The translations under genes were made by a program, and so were the position numbers. Below, in pieces: positions 36,306 to 45,700 of a stretch of DNA of 64,000 nt. Location of the stretch: NCBI RefSeq assembly GCF_028622875.1, contig NZ_CP117709.1:496001-560000 (forward strand). The letters are read 5' to 3'. The notes below the pieces were generated by a model. The model saw only the letters and a list, made by a program, of their open reading frames with translations, was not told where the DNA came from and ran no database searches. This stretch comes from Streptomyces sp. MMBL 11-1. GTDB lineage: Bacteria > Actinomycetota > Actinomycetes > Streptomycetales > Streptomycetaceae. Each line of letters opens with the position of its first letter. Position 1 is the stretch's first letter.

Positions 36306-37694
36306 ATGCGGAGAACGTGCGTGATCGGAGCAGGCCCGTCCGGACTGGCCACGAGCAAGGTCCTCGCCTCGCGCGGCCTTCCCTTCGACTGCTTCGAGGC
36401 GGGTTCGGGCATCGGCGGACTCTGGCGCTACGGCAACGACAACGGGATGTCGGGGGTGTACGCGTCCCTGCACGCGAACATCTCCAAGGAGAGCATGTCC
36501 TTCTCCTCGCTGGCGATGCCGGAGAGCTACCCGGTCTTCCCGCACCACAGCAAGGTCCTCGCCTACCTGGAGCAGTACGCCGCGTCGTTCGACCTGCACC
36601 GGCACATCGGGTTCGGCACGGAGGTCACCTCCGTACGGCCCCTGGACGACGGCGGCTGGGAGGTCGTCCACCGGCGCCGTGGGGAGGCGGAGGCCCGGAC
36701 TCGGCGCTACACCGAGGTGGTGGTGGCCAACGGGCACCACTGGGACCCGCGGTTCCCGGACCCTGCCGTTCCGGGCGCCGACGTCTTCGGGGGCTCCGCT
36801 CTCCACTCGCACGCCTACCGCTCCCCCGAGCCGTACGCCGGCCGGCAGGTGCTCGTGATCGGCATGGGCAACTCCGCGTGCGAGATCGCGGCGGAGATCT
36901 CCCGTACGGCGGCCCGGACGTTCCTCTCCGCGCGCGACGTGGCGCACGTGTTTCCCAAGATGCTGCTCGGCCGGCCGGCCGACCACCTGGCGGTGAGCCC
37001 GCTGGCCGCCCTCCCCCGGTTCCTCAAGGGCCCGGCGATGGCGCTTCTCCTGCGGCTGACCCGTGGCGCCCCCGCCCACTACGGGCTTCCCGAACCGGTC
37101 CGCGGGCCCCTCGCCGCTCACCCCTCGACCTCGGACGAGCTCCTCGTCCAGCTCGCCCGGGGCGCGGTCACCCCTAAGCCCGGCGTCAGCTCCTTCGGCC
37201 GGGACACGGCGGCCTTCACGGACGGCAGCCGCGAGAGGGTGGACGCCGTGGTGTACGCCACCGGGTACTCCCTCTCGTTCCCCTTCCTGGACCCCTCCGT
37301 GTTCGCCGCCCCGGGTGGCCGCACGGAGCTCTATCTGCGCACGGTGCCGCCCCGGCTCCCCGGGCTCTACTTCATGGGACTCGCTCAACCAGCGGGCGCG
37401 GCTTTCCCGTTGCTCGAACCGCAAGCCGCATGGGTGGCCGACCTGATCGAGGGAACGGTCCGCCTGCCGGCGCCGGCGGAGATGACACGGGCGATCGCCC
37501 GCGCGTGGCACCAGCACGAGAAGGCCTACGCGCCCACCTACCGTCACGGGATCGAGATCGACATCCGCTCCTACCGGCGGGCCCTCCGGCGGGAACTCCG
37601 GGCAGGCAGGCGGCGGGCCCGTGGCGCGCTCCCGCCCCGGTCCGCCGCGGCCCCTCCCGCGCCCGCGTCCACATCCACGTCCGACGCCGTGTGA
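36306..37694 (+). CDS. Flavin-containing monooxygenase (FMO/Baeyer-Villiger-like)
   Basis: A 462-aa class B flavoprotein monooxygenase. The FAD-binding Rossmann motif is VIGAGPSGLATSKVL (residues 6-20). The NADPH Rossmann motif is VLVIGMGNSACEIAAE (around residue 185). A typical FMO start motif (FEAGSGIGGLWRY) and a C-terminal VVYATGYSLSFPF segment are present; ATGY is conserved in FMOs. The FxGxxxHxxxF-like fingerprint is only partial (VFGGSALHSHAY). It may oxygenate an N, S or carbonyl carbon (ester formation). AGAGG precedes the ATG at 36306. It lies at the left edge of the lipid-synthase region and is convergent with the WS/DGAT gene (48 bp between stops). Confidence 0.85.
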   Translation: MRRTCVIGAGPSGLATSKVLASRGLPFDCFEAGSGIGGLWRYGNDNGMSGVYASLHANISKESMSFSSLAMPESYPVFPHHSKVLAYLEQYAASFDLHRHIGFGTEVTSVRPLDDGGWEVVHRRRGEAEARTRRYTEVVVANGHHWDPRFPDPAVPGADVFGGSALHSHAYRSPEPYAGRQVLVIGMGNSACEIAAEISRTAARTFLSARDVAHVFPKMLLGRPADHLAVSPLAALPRFLKGPAMALLLRLTRGAPAHYGLPEPVRGPLAAHPSTSDELLVQLARGAVTPKPGVSSFGRDTAAFTDGSRERVDAVVYATGYSLSFPFLDPSVFAAPGGRTELYLRTVPPRLPGLYFMGLAQPAGAAFPLLEPQAAWVADLIEGTVRLPAPAEMTRAIARAWHQHEKAYAPTYRHGIEIDIRSYRRALRRELRAGRRRARGALPPRSAAAPPAPASTSTSDAV

Positions 37695-37742
37695 TCCCCC
37701 GGCCCGCTCCGTGCGGTCGGTACGGAGGAGCACCCGCCCGGC

Positions 37743-39083
37743 TCACGTGGGCGTCGAGCTCTCCGTCAGCTCGTCCACGGCCCGCTGCCACAGCTCCGGC
37801 AGCAACTCCCCCAGCGGGAGGGCGCGGTCGGCGACGAAGGACACCTCCGCCCAGTCGCCGAAGAACGACAGCCCCACCGCGAACAGATGCCCCGGCACGA
37901 GCAGGGGCAACAGGGCGGTCCCCGTCACCTGCGTCTCGCCCAGACTCCCCTTGTCGGCGAGCGGCATGGAGGTGGCCATGACGTTGGTGACGCGTGGCGA
38001 GAGCATCCTGCGCAGGTACCACTCGGTGGGGCCGTCCGGCATGAAGCGGACCAGGTCCTGGATGGCCTGCCGCCATGTCTCGCCGCGCAGCTTCCGGGTG
38101 GTCGCCATGACCTGATCCAGGCGTCGCAGGGACGCCTCCCCGTCCCCGGAACCGTCCGGGTGCCGCGAGCGGGTCCGCACGGGCAGGTCGAGCGGCAGGG
38201 CGAAGCAGCGGTTGCCCCACGTCTGCTCCTCGTCGGCGCGCCGGGCGTCGACGGGCAGTACGGCCGTCACCCGGGGAAGCGGCACCCCGGCGCGTGCCGA
38301 CCAGACCGACAACGCCCCGGCGAGCGCGGCCAGATGGACATCGTGGGCCGAGCCGCCCCGCCCGGCGCCGATCCGGCGGAGGGTGTCCACCGGTGCGCGG
38401 CCCCGCCACAGCCGCCGCTCGCCGGAAGGCGCGAAGGCCGCGTCCGGGCGGTGACCGCGAACGGCGAAGGAGCCGGCCACGAACCTCGTGGCCAGGGCGA
38501 CGGCCGTACCGGCCCGCCGGGGCACTCCGGACGGACGGCTCCGGCCCGGGACGGGGCGCGCCGACGGCTCCCCCTCGCCCAGCATGGCCCGGAAGGTCAT
38601 GGCGGCGGCCGAGCCGTCCTGGCAGGCGTGGTGAAAGCGGTAGCAGACGGCGTACGCGTCGGGATCGTGGCCGTGGATCAGCCAGATCCCCCAGTAGGAG
38701 CCGGGGGCGAACGGGGCGTTGAGCGCGGTGTGCAGGGCGCGGTCCCAGCCGTCGGGTCCGTCGGCGACCACCTCGTGCACATGCCGGTCGACGGCGAAGT
38801 CCCCGGCCGGCTGCCACCGGGGCCGGCGGCCTCCCTCCACCCGGCTCGTGAGCAGCGGCAGTGCGCCGAGGCGGTGGCCCACGTACGCGCGAAGGTCCGC
38901 CAGAGCCGGGGGCGGACCGCTGAGATACGCGACGCCGCCCGCGTCCCAGCGGACGTCGGGCCGACGGCGCTCCAGTTCGAGGAACGCGCGGTCGACCGCG
39001 TGGGTGGGGTGGCGGGGCGAAGGAATCCGCCGGTCGGATCGGTCGGACGGGGCGGGCAGGGTGGGCTGCTCGGGATCGGGCAT
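37743..39083 (-). CDS. Wax ester synthase/diacylglycerol acyltransferase (WS/DGAT) family
   Basis: A 446-aa acyl-CoA-dependent O-acyltransferase. The catalytic HHxxxDG motif is complete as YRFHHACQDGSAAA. The family's second region is VHLAALAGALSVW with an HD in place of the usual ND, and the WGNRCFALPLDLPV segment matches the N-terminal part of the C-domain. The C-terminal SPRVTNVMATSMPLADKGSL region completes the fold. Enzymes of this family esterify fatty alcohols or diacylglycerol with acyl-CoA, giving wax esters or triacylglycerol. ATG 39083 is preferred (GGGAG 11 bp upstream); ATG 39101 is an alternative. Convergent position beside the Pfa-type operon suggests it could esterify the operon's product (inference). 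Confidence 0.82.
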   Translation of the reverse strand: MPDPEQPTLPAPSDRSDRRIPSPRHPTHAVDRAFLELERRRPDVRWDAGGVAYLSGPPPALADLRAYVGHRLGALPLLTSRVEGGRRPRWQPAGDFAVDRHVHEVVADGPDGWDRALHTALNAPFAPGSYWGIWLIHGHDPDAYAVCYRFHHACQDGSAAAMTFRAMLGEGEPSARPVPGRSRPSGVPRRAGTAVALATRFVAGSFAVRGHRPDAAFAPSGERRLWRGRAPVDTLRRIGAGRGGSAHDVHLAALAGALSVWSARAGVPLPRVTAVLPVDARRADEEQTWGNRCFALPLDLPVRTRSRHPDGSGDGEASLRRLDQVMATTRKLRGETWRQAIQDLVRFMPDGPTEWYLRRMLSPRVTNVMATSMPLADKGSLGETQVTGTALLPLLVPGHLFAVGLSFFGDWAEVSFVADRALPLGELLPELWQRAVDELTESSTPT

Positions 39084-39101
39084 GGGGTTCGGTGCTCCCA
39101 T

Positions 39102-39909
39102 TCGGGCCGGAGGCGATGACGTTGACGGCAGAGGGGCGGAGGGACGCGAGCGGAGAGCGGCAGGAGGCCACCGGCGTGCCGGGTGGGCCGCCCGGCCGGC
39201 CGCGGCACGCTGCCCGGTCCGTCCGGCCATCAGGATGACCACCGGCCGGGACCGGTCCATGCGGCGCCCGCCCGCCGCCCCGGCCTCGGCGGCCGGATTC
39301 CTGTCGGCTCCGGCGGCCGCCGACCGTATCCGCTCCCGGGCCTCGCGGCTCCCGGTTCCCGTGTCCCGGCGTGCCCGCGGCCCCACGCGACGGCGGCCGC
39401 CGTCGGCATGCCGACCGCTGAGGGGGCGGTCCGGGTCCTCTGCGGCGGGTTCCCTCGAAAGAGGGATGGGGCTCCGATCACCACCGTGGGGCCCGGCCGT
39501 GTCCGGTGGTCCCGCGAGCCCGGTCCGCGCAGTCGGCGGCGTTCCGCGCCCCGAACCGTGGGGAAGCGCACCGGCCGGGGTGCGACGTACTTCGTTCGGG
39601 TGAGCGGGAGGAATCGAGGCGCGTGTCCCGTTCGCCGTCTGCCATTGTGTGCCGTGCGCCGGAGATCACCGGCCTGCGAGGGCCGAGAGACCCCGTCGGA
39701 CGGGCCACCGGGGAGCCGGCGAGCACGGCCGCACCGGATCGGCCGGACGCCCGGACCGTGCGCGGTGCGATCGTCGTCACGTATCCGCGATGCGGGACGG
39801 CCGGTGACATCCGCTCCCCGCACCCGGTCGCCGCCACGGCGCTGCCCCCGCCTCCACCCTCCGCACCCGGCCAGGGACCGCCCCTCTCACCGCCCTTGGA
39901 GCCACGCTC
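39102..39909. other. Gene-free divergent region before the Pfa-type operon
   Basis: About 800 bp without a convincing gene. It separates the divergent WS/DGAT gene and thioester-reductase gene and must contain both promoters. I see no clear -10/-35 pair or operator. Frames open through it on both strands but lack any motif. Confidence 0.45.
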
Positions 39910-41043
39910 GTGCACGTCGCACTCACCGGCGCCACCGGATTCCTCGGACTGCGCCTGCTCCGCCGGCTGCTCGCCACGCACCGGACGGTGACGGTCCTGG
40001 CCCATGCCGGTTCGGGGAACGCTCTGCACCGCATTGCCCGGTTCTTCGAACTGACAGGCTCGCCGGAGGCCTTCGTCGCCGAACTCCCCCAGCGGCTCAG
40101 GGTGGTGGAGACCGACCTGACGCTGCCACGGCTGGGCCTGTCGGGACGGGACTTCCAGGAGCTGGCCGACGGCCTCGGCACGATCTGGCACAGCGCGGGC
40201 AGCATCAATCTGGAAGGGGACCTTCCCGAGCTGCGACGGACCAACGTCGAAGGGACCCGGTGCGTGCTGGACCTGGCGGCCGCGGGCAGCGGGGCACCCG
40301 TGGTCCGTCATGTGAGTACCGCCTTCGTGGCCGGCGGGCGGCGCACCGGGGTGGCGTACGAGGACGAGCTGGACGCCGCCGACGGCTTCGAGAACGCCTA
40401 CGAGCAGTCCAAGTACGAGGCGGAGCTGCTGGTTCACGCGTGGGCGCGGGAGCACGACCGTCCGGTCCTGGTCCTGCGGCCGAGCGTCCTGGTCACGGAC
40501 CTGCCGCCGCACCCCGAGCTGCCCTCGCACCCGTTGCAGGTCGTCGAGCGGATCCTGCGTGACGCGCACGGTGCCGCGGGGACCGGGGATCGGCTCCGCG
40601 TCCGGACGGTGGGGCATCCGCACGGCCGGCTGAACCTGTTGCAGGTGGAGCACGCTGCCGACGTCATGGTGCGGCTGGCCGGGTTGCCGCCGTCGGGAGG
40701 GGTCGACACGTACCACGTCGTCCACGACCGCGATGTGCCCGTACCCACGGTCGTGGACCTCCTGGAGCGGCTGGTGCCCCTCTCGATCGACCTGGTCGCC
40801 GCCAAGCCGGACGACCCGTCGGCGCTGGAGGCGCTGCTCGATTTCTACCCGGGCCTGACGGCCTACCTCGCCCATCGGCGACGGTTCGACGACACCCGGG
40901 TCAGAACCCGGCTCGGGCCGTCGGCGGCCTGCGCCCCGGTGGGCCTCGACTACCTGTGGTCCGGGCTGGCCCCCCGGGGCGAGGCGCTCCCGCTGTCGCC
41001 GGGCGCCCCTCCGGCCGCCCTCCCGTCCGCCCCGTGCGCCTGA
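39910..41043 (+). CDS. Thioester-reductase-type SDR (NAD-binding_4)
   Basis: A 377-aa extended short-chain dehydrogenase. Features are the N-terminal ALTGATGFLGLRLL Rossmann motif, the thioester-reductase segment IWHSAGSINLEGDLPELRRT followed by NVEGT, and the catalytic ENAYEQSKYEAELL (Tyr-x-x-x-Lys). These are shared with fatty-acyl-CoA reductases, HglB of heterocyst glycolipid synthesis and terminal reductase domains of PKS/NRPS. Such enzymes release an ACP- or CoA-bound chain as aldehyde or alcohol. Start GTG 39910 after TTGGAG. It is the first gene of an apparent operon; pfaD starts 33 bp later. Its membership suggests reductive chain release. Confidence 0.82.
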   Translation: MHVALTGATGFLGLRLLRRLLATHRTVTVLAHAGSGNALHRIARFFELTGSPEAFVAELPQRLRVVETDLTLPRLGLSGRDFQELADGLGTIWHSAGSINLEGDLPELRRTNVEGTRCVLDLAAAGSGAPVVRHVSTAFVAGGRRTGVAYEDELDAADGFENAYEQSKYEAELLVHAWAREHDRPVLVLRPSVLVTDLPPHPELPSHPLQVVERILRDAHGAAGTGDRLRVRTVGHPHGRLNLLQVEHAADVMVRLAGLPPSGGVDTYHVVHDRDVPVPTVVDLLERLVPLSIDLVAAKPDDPSALEALLDFYPGLTAYLAHRRRFDDTRVRTRLGPSAACAPVGLDYLWSGLAPRGEALPLSPGAPPAALPSAPCA

Positions 41044-41076
41044 CCAGCAGCCGACCCGTCCCGTTGGAGCCTTCCC

Positions 41077-42660
41077 GTGTCCGTCCTCGCCGCTCCCGGC
41101 CCCCCTTCCGCGTCCCCGCCGGCCTTCTCGCCCGAGGGGATCACGGCCCATGTCCGCCGGATCCGGGAGCCCGTGCATGTCGTCAGCGGGCCGGACGGCC
41201 GGGAGCGGGGGATCGCGACCGGCGCCGCACCCGCCTGTCCGGTGCTCGGCACGCTGCCCCCGCTGTACCCCGAATGGCTCGGCGGTCGCACGTTCTGCGA
41301 GGCGCACGGCATCCGTTTCCCCTATGTCGCGGGGGAGATGGCGAACGGCATCGCGACCGCCCGGATGGTCTCCGCGACGGCCCGGGCGGAGATGCTCGGC
41401 TTCTTCGGCGCGGGCGGTCTGGCCTACACCGAGGTGGAGCGGGCCGTGCACACCCTGGCGCAGGAGCTGGGGTCCCTCTCGAACTGGGGCGTCAATCTCA
41501 TCCACTCACCGGCCGAACCGGAGCTGGAGACACGCGTCGCCGAGCTTCTGCTGCGCCACGGTGTTCCCCGCATCTCGGCGTCGGCGTTCATGGAGCTGAC
41601 CCCGGCGGTCGTCCTGTGCTCGGCGCACGGTCTGCGCCGGGCCCCGGACGGCGACGTCGTCCGGCGTACGCGCCTGCTGGCGAAGGTCTCCCGGCCCGAG
41701 GTGGCCGAGAGGTTCCTCTCCCCCGCGCCGCCCGCGCTGCTGGACTCCCTCGTCGCCCAGGGGAAGCTGACCCGCCAGGAGGCGGCTCTGGCGGCCCTGG
41801 TGCCGGTGGCCGAGGACATCACCGTGGAGGCGGACAGCGGCGGACACACCGACAACCGGCCGTTGTCGGTCCTGCTGCCGCGGATCGCCGCCCTGCGTGA
41901 CGCGGTGTGCCGGAAGTTCGGCTACCGCCGGCCGGTCCGGCTCGGCGCGGCCGGCGGTCTCGGCACACCGGACGCGGTGGCCGCCGCATTCGCCCTCGGC
42001 GCCTCCTACGTGGTCGTCGGGTCGGTGAACCAGACGGCCGTCGAGGCGGGCCTGTCCGACGAGGCCAAGGCGATGCTCTGCGACGCGGACGTCTCCGATG
42101 TGGCCATGGCGCCCGCGGCCGACATGTTCGAGCTGGGCGTGAAGCTTCAAGTGCTCTCCCGGGGCACGATGTTCGCTCAGCGGGCGGGCCGGCTCCACGC
42201 GGCGTACCGGGCCCACGGGTCGCTGGAGGAGATCCCGTCCGCGCTGCGCTCCGCCATCGAACGCGACGTGCTGCGCGCCCCGTTCGATGAGATCTGGCGG
42301 CGGACGCGCGCGTTCTGGGAGCAGCGCGATCCCGGGGAGATCGCCCGCGCGGAGGCCGACCCGAAACACCGTATGGCCCTGGTCTTCCGCTGGTATCTGG
42401 GCAGTTCCAGCCGGTGGGCGATCACCGGGGAGGGAGCGCGGCGGGCCGACTTCCAGATCTGGTGCGGACCGGCGATGGGCGCGTTCAACCGGTGGGTGGC
42501 AGGCTCGTTCCTGGCCGAACCGGCGCAGCGTTCGGTGGTGCAGATCGGCCTCAACCTGCTGGAGGGGGCCGCCGTGCTCACTCGCGCCCATCAACTGCGC
42601 ACGTACGGAGTCCCCTTGCCGGCCGAGGCGTTCACCTACGCGCCCCGCGAGCTGGCATGA
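41077..42660 (+). CDS. pfaD: PfaD-type enoyl reductase of a PUFA-synthase-like system
   Basis: A 527-aa FMN-dependent TIM-barrel enzyme of the 2-nitropropane dioxygenase/PfaD family. The segment VEADSGGHTDNRPLSVLLP carries the conserved His/Asp-Asn-Arg-Pro active site, and GAAGGLGTPDAVAAAFALGA the phosphate loop. The AGEMANGIATARMV and FFGAGGLAYTEVERAV segments near the N-terminus are PfaD signatures. It reduces ACP-bound enoyl intermediates in trans for Pfa-type megasynthases. Start GTG at 41077 with TTGGAG upstream. Its TGA touches a possible ATG (42657) of the next gene, and the two megasynthase genes follow on the same strand. Confidence 0.92.
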   Translation: MSVLAAPGPPSASPPAFSPEGITAHVRRIREPVHVVSGPDGRERGIATGAAPACPVLGTLPPLYPEWLGGRTFCEAHGIRFPYVAGEMANGIATARMVSATARAEMLGFFGAGGLAYTEVERAVHTLAQELGSLSNWGVNLIHSPAEPELETRVAELLLRHGVPRISASAFMELTPAVVLCSAHGLRRAPDGDVVRRTRLLAKVSRPEVAERFLSPAPPALLDSLVAQGKLTRQEAALAALVPVAEDITVEADSGGHTDNRPLSVLLPRIAALRDAVCRKFGYRRPVRLGAAGGLGTPDAVAAAFALGASYVVVGSVNQTAVEAGLSDEAKAMLCDADVSDVAMAPAADMFELGVKLQVLSRGTMFAQRAGRLHAAYRAHGSLEEIPSALRSAIERDVLRAPFDEIWRRTRAFWEQRDPGEIARAEADPKHRMALVFRWYLGSSSRWAITGEGARRADFQIWCGPAMGAFNRWVAGSFLAEPAQRSVVQIGLNLLEGAAVLTRAHQLRTYGVPLPAEAFTYAPRELA

Positions 42661-42716
42661 GCGGCCTCGGCGCCACCGGTGCGTCGGTACCGACCGTTCG
42701 ACCCCGAGGAGAGAGC

Positions 42717-45700
42717 GTGTCCGATCCCACCCCCCGTCAGCTCCCGATCGCCGTGGTCGGCGTGGGCGCTCTGGTGCCGGGCGCCACGGACGCGGCCGGC
42801 TACTGGCGGATCGTGACCGGCGGCCGCGACCTGATCACCGAGGTGCCCGCCACCCGCTGGCGCGTGGAGGACCACTACGACCCGGATCCGGCCGCCGCCG
42901 ACAAGACGTACGCCCGCCGGGGCGCCTTCCTTCCCGAGGTCGACTTCGACCCGATGGCCTACGGGGTGCCCCCCGCCAATCTGCCGGCGACGGACACCTC
43001 CCAGCTGCTCGCCCTGATGGTCGCCGACCAGGTGCTGACGGACGCCGGCGGTCCGGCCGCGGTGGACCGGGACCGGACCGGCGTCGTCCTCGGCGCGGCG
43101 GCTCTCGAACTCCTTCCGCACATGTACGGGCGGGCCCACCGCCCCGCATGGCTCGCGGGGCTGCGGGAGAGCGGGCTCGGCGAGACCGAGGCGCACGCCG
43201 TGTGCGACCGCATCGCGGCCCGCTTCGAGCCGTGGCGCGAATCGACCTTCCCCGGGCTGCTCGGCAACGTCGTCGCGGGCCGGATCGCCAACCGGTTCGA
43301 TCTGCACGGCGTCAACCACACCACCGACGCCGCCTGTGCCAGCTCGCTCGCGGCTCTGTCGACGGCCGTCGGTGAACTGTCGCTGGGCCGGGCCGACCTG
43401 GTGATCAGCGGTGGCGTGGACACCGGGAACGACATCGGCATGTTCCTGTGCTTCTCCAAGACGCCCGCGCTGTCCCCCACGGGCGACTGCCGGCCGTTCT
43501 CGGCCGCGGCGGACGGCACCATGCTCGGCGAGGCGGTCGTCATGTACGCGCTGAAGCGGTTGGCCGACGCGGAGCGTGACGGCGATCGGATCCACGCGGT
43601 GATCCGGTCCGTCGGCACCTCGTCCGACGGCAGGAGCACGGCGATCTACGCCCCGCTGCCCGAGGGCCAGGAACGGGCCCTGCGACGCGCGTACGAGGGG
43701 GCCGGTTACGGGCCGGAGACCGTGGAGCTGGTCGAGGCGCACGGGACCGGCACGAAGGCCGGGGATGCCGCCGAACTGGCGGCTCTGAGCGCGGTGTTCG
43801 GTGCGTCGGGGCGCCCGGACGGGCAGTGGTGCGCGATCGGTTCGGTCAAGTCGCAGATCGGTCACACCAAGTGCGCGGCGGGCGCGGCGGGCCTGCTCAA
43901 GGCGGTCATGGCCCTGCACCACAAGGTGCTGCCGCCGACGGTCAAGGTGGAGCGGCCGAATCCGGCGGCCGCCGCGCCGGACGGCCCGTTCTACGTGAAC
44001 ACCGAGACCCGCCCGTGGGTCCGGCCGGCCGGCCATCCGCGGCGGGCGGCGGTGTCGAGCTTCGGTTTCGGCGGCAGCAACTTCCATGCCACGCTGGAGG
44101 AGTACACGCCATCGGGCGGCCCGGGACGCCCGGCCCTGCGACACCGCACGGCGCCGAGCGAACTCGTCCTGTTCGGCGGCGACTCCCCGTCGGACCTGAT
44201 GGTGCCCCGGACCGACGACGACCGTCCGCTGGCCGAGCTGGCACGGGAGAGCCAGGCAGCTTTCGCCCACTCCGCCCGGGTGCGGCTGGCTGTCGTCGCC
44301 ACCGACACCGAGGACCTGCGGGAGAAGTGCGCGCAGGCACGCGCGCTGATCCGGCAGCGCCCCGACGCGGCGTTCTCGACGCCCACCGGTGTCCGGTACG
44401 CGTACGGGGAGGCCGCGCCCGGCCGTATCGGCTTCCTGTTCCCGGGACAGGGGTCCCAGTACGTCGGGATGGGGGCCGGTCTCGCGATGCTGGCGCCGGC
44501 CGCCCAAGGAGTGTGGGACCGGCTGGGCGGCACCCGTTTCGACGGGCGGCCCCTGCACCGGGTCGTCTTCCCGCCGCCCGCGTTCACCGACGCGGAACGC
44601 GCCGCACGCCGGACCCTGCTGGACGCCACCGAGTGGGCGCAGCCCGCGCTGGCGGTGCACGCGCTGGCCCTGCTGGAGGTGGTACGGGGGCTGGGGCTGC
44701 GGCCGGACTGCGTGGCGGGCCACAGCTTCGGCGAGCTCGTGGCGCTGACGTGCGCGGGTGTGCTGGACGCGGAGTCGCTGGTGCGTCTGGCACGCCGCCG
44801 CGGCGAGCTGATGCGGGACACGGCGGACGCCCCCGGCGCGATGCTGGCGGTGGCCTCGGACCGCGGACACGTGGCCGGGGTACTGGCCGGCGGCGGATTC
44901 GGCGACCTCTGGCCGGCCAACCACAACTCCCCCGGCCAAGTGGTGCTTTCGGGATCGGTGGAGGCCGTCGCACGCGCCGAGAAGGCGTTCTCGGCCGAGG
45001 GCGTCGGCACCCGCCGGCTGGCCACGACGACCGCCTTCCACAGCCCGCTGGTCGCCCCGGCCGTCGAGCCGCTCGCCGCGTACCTGCGCACGGTGCCGCT
45101 CGCGGAGCCCCGGATCGAGGTCTACGGCAACGCGGACGCGGCGCCGTACCCCTCGTCCCCCGATGAGGTGCGCCGCCGGATCGCCGGTCATCCCGCCTCC
45201 CCGGTCCTCTTCCAGGACCAGATCGAGGCGATGTACGCGGCGGGGGTGCGCACCTTCGTCGAAGTCGGCGCGGGTGCCACGCTGAGCGGGCTGGTCCGGC
45301 AGATCCTCGGTGATCGCGAGCACGCGGCCGTGCCCCTGGACCGGCAGGGCCGGTCCGGTGCCGACACCCTGCACACCGCGCTCGGCGAACTCGCCGTGCG
45401 CGGTGTCCCCCTCGATCTCGCCCCGCTCTGGGCACCGTACGCCTCGCCCGGGGCCCCGTCGAAGGAACGCGAGCCACGTATGACCGTGAAGATCAGCGGC
45501 GCCAACCACGGTCAGTCGCCGCAGCACGCAGCGTCCGCCGAGCTGCCGCCCGCTCCGGCGCACGAGCTCCGGCACCGACCGCCGCCCTCACCCGCACCCG
45601 CACCCGCACCAGCACCAGCACCAGCACCAGCACCAGCACCAGCACCAGCACCAACGTCCACGTCCACGTCCATGTCCGCGTCCGACACCCCGGCGGTCCT

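Noticed and set aside
39230-39823. Minus-strand frame in the region before the Pfa-type operon
   Set aside because: Low-complexity Arg/Pro/Gly protein with no start context; not supported as a gene.
45589-45653. Short tandem repeats considered as a CRISPR array
   Set aside because: Units are six bases, coding, contiguous and without spacers; they encode a protein linker.
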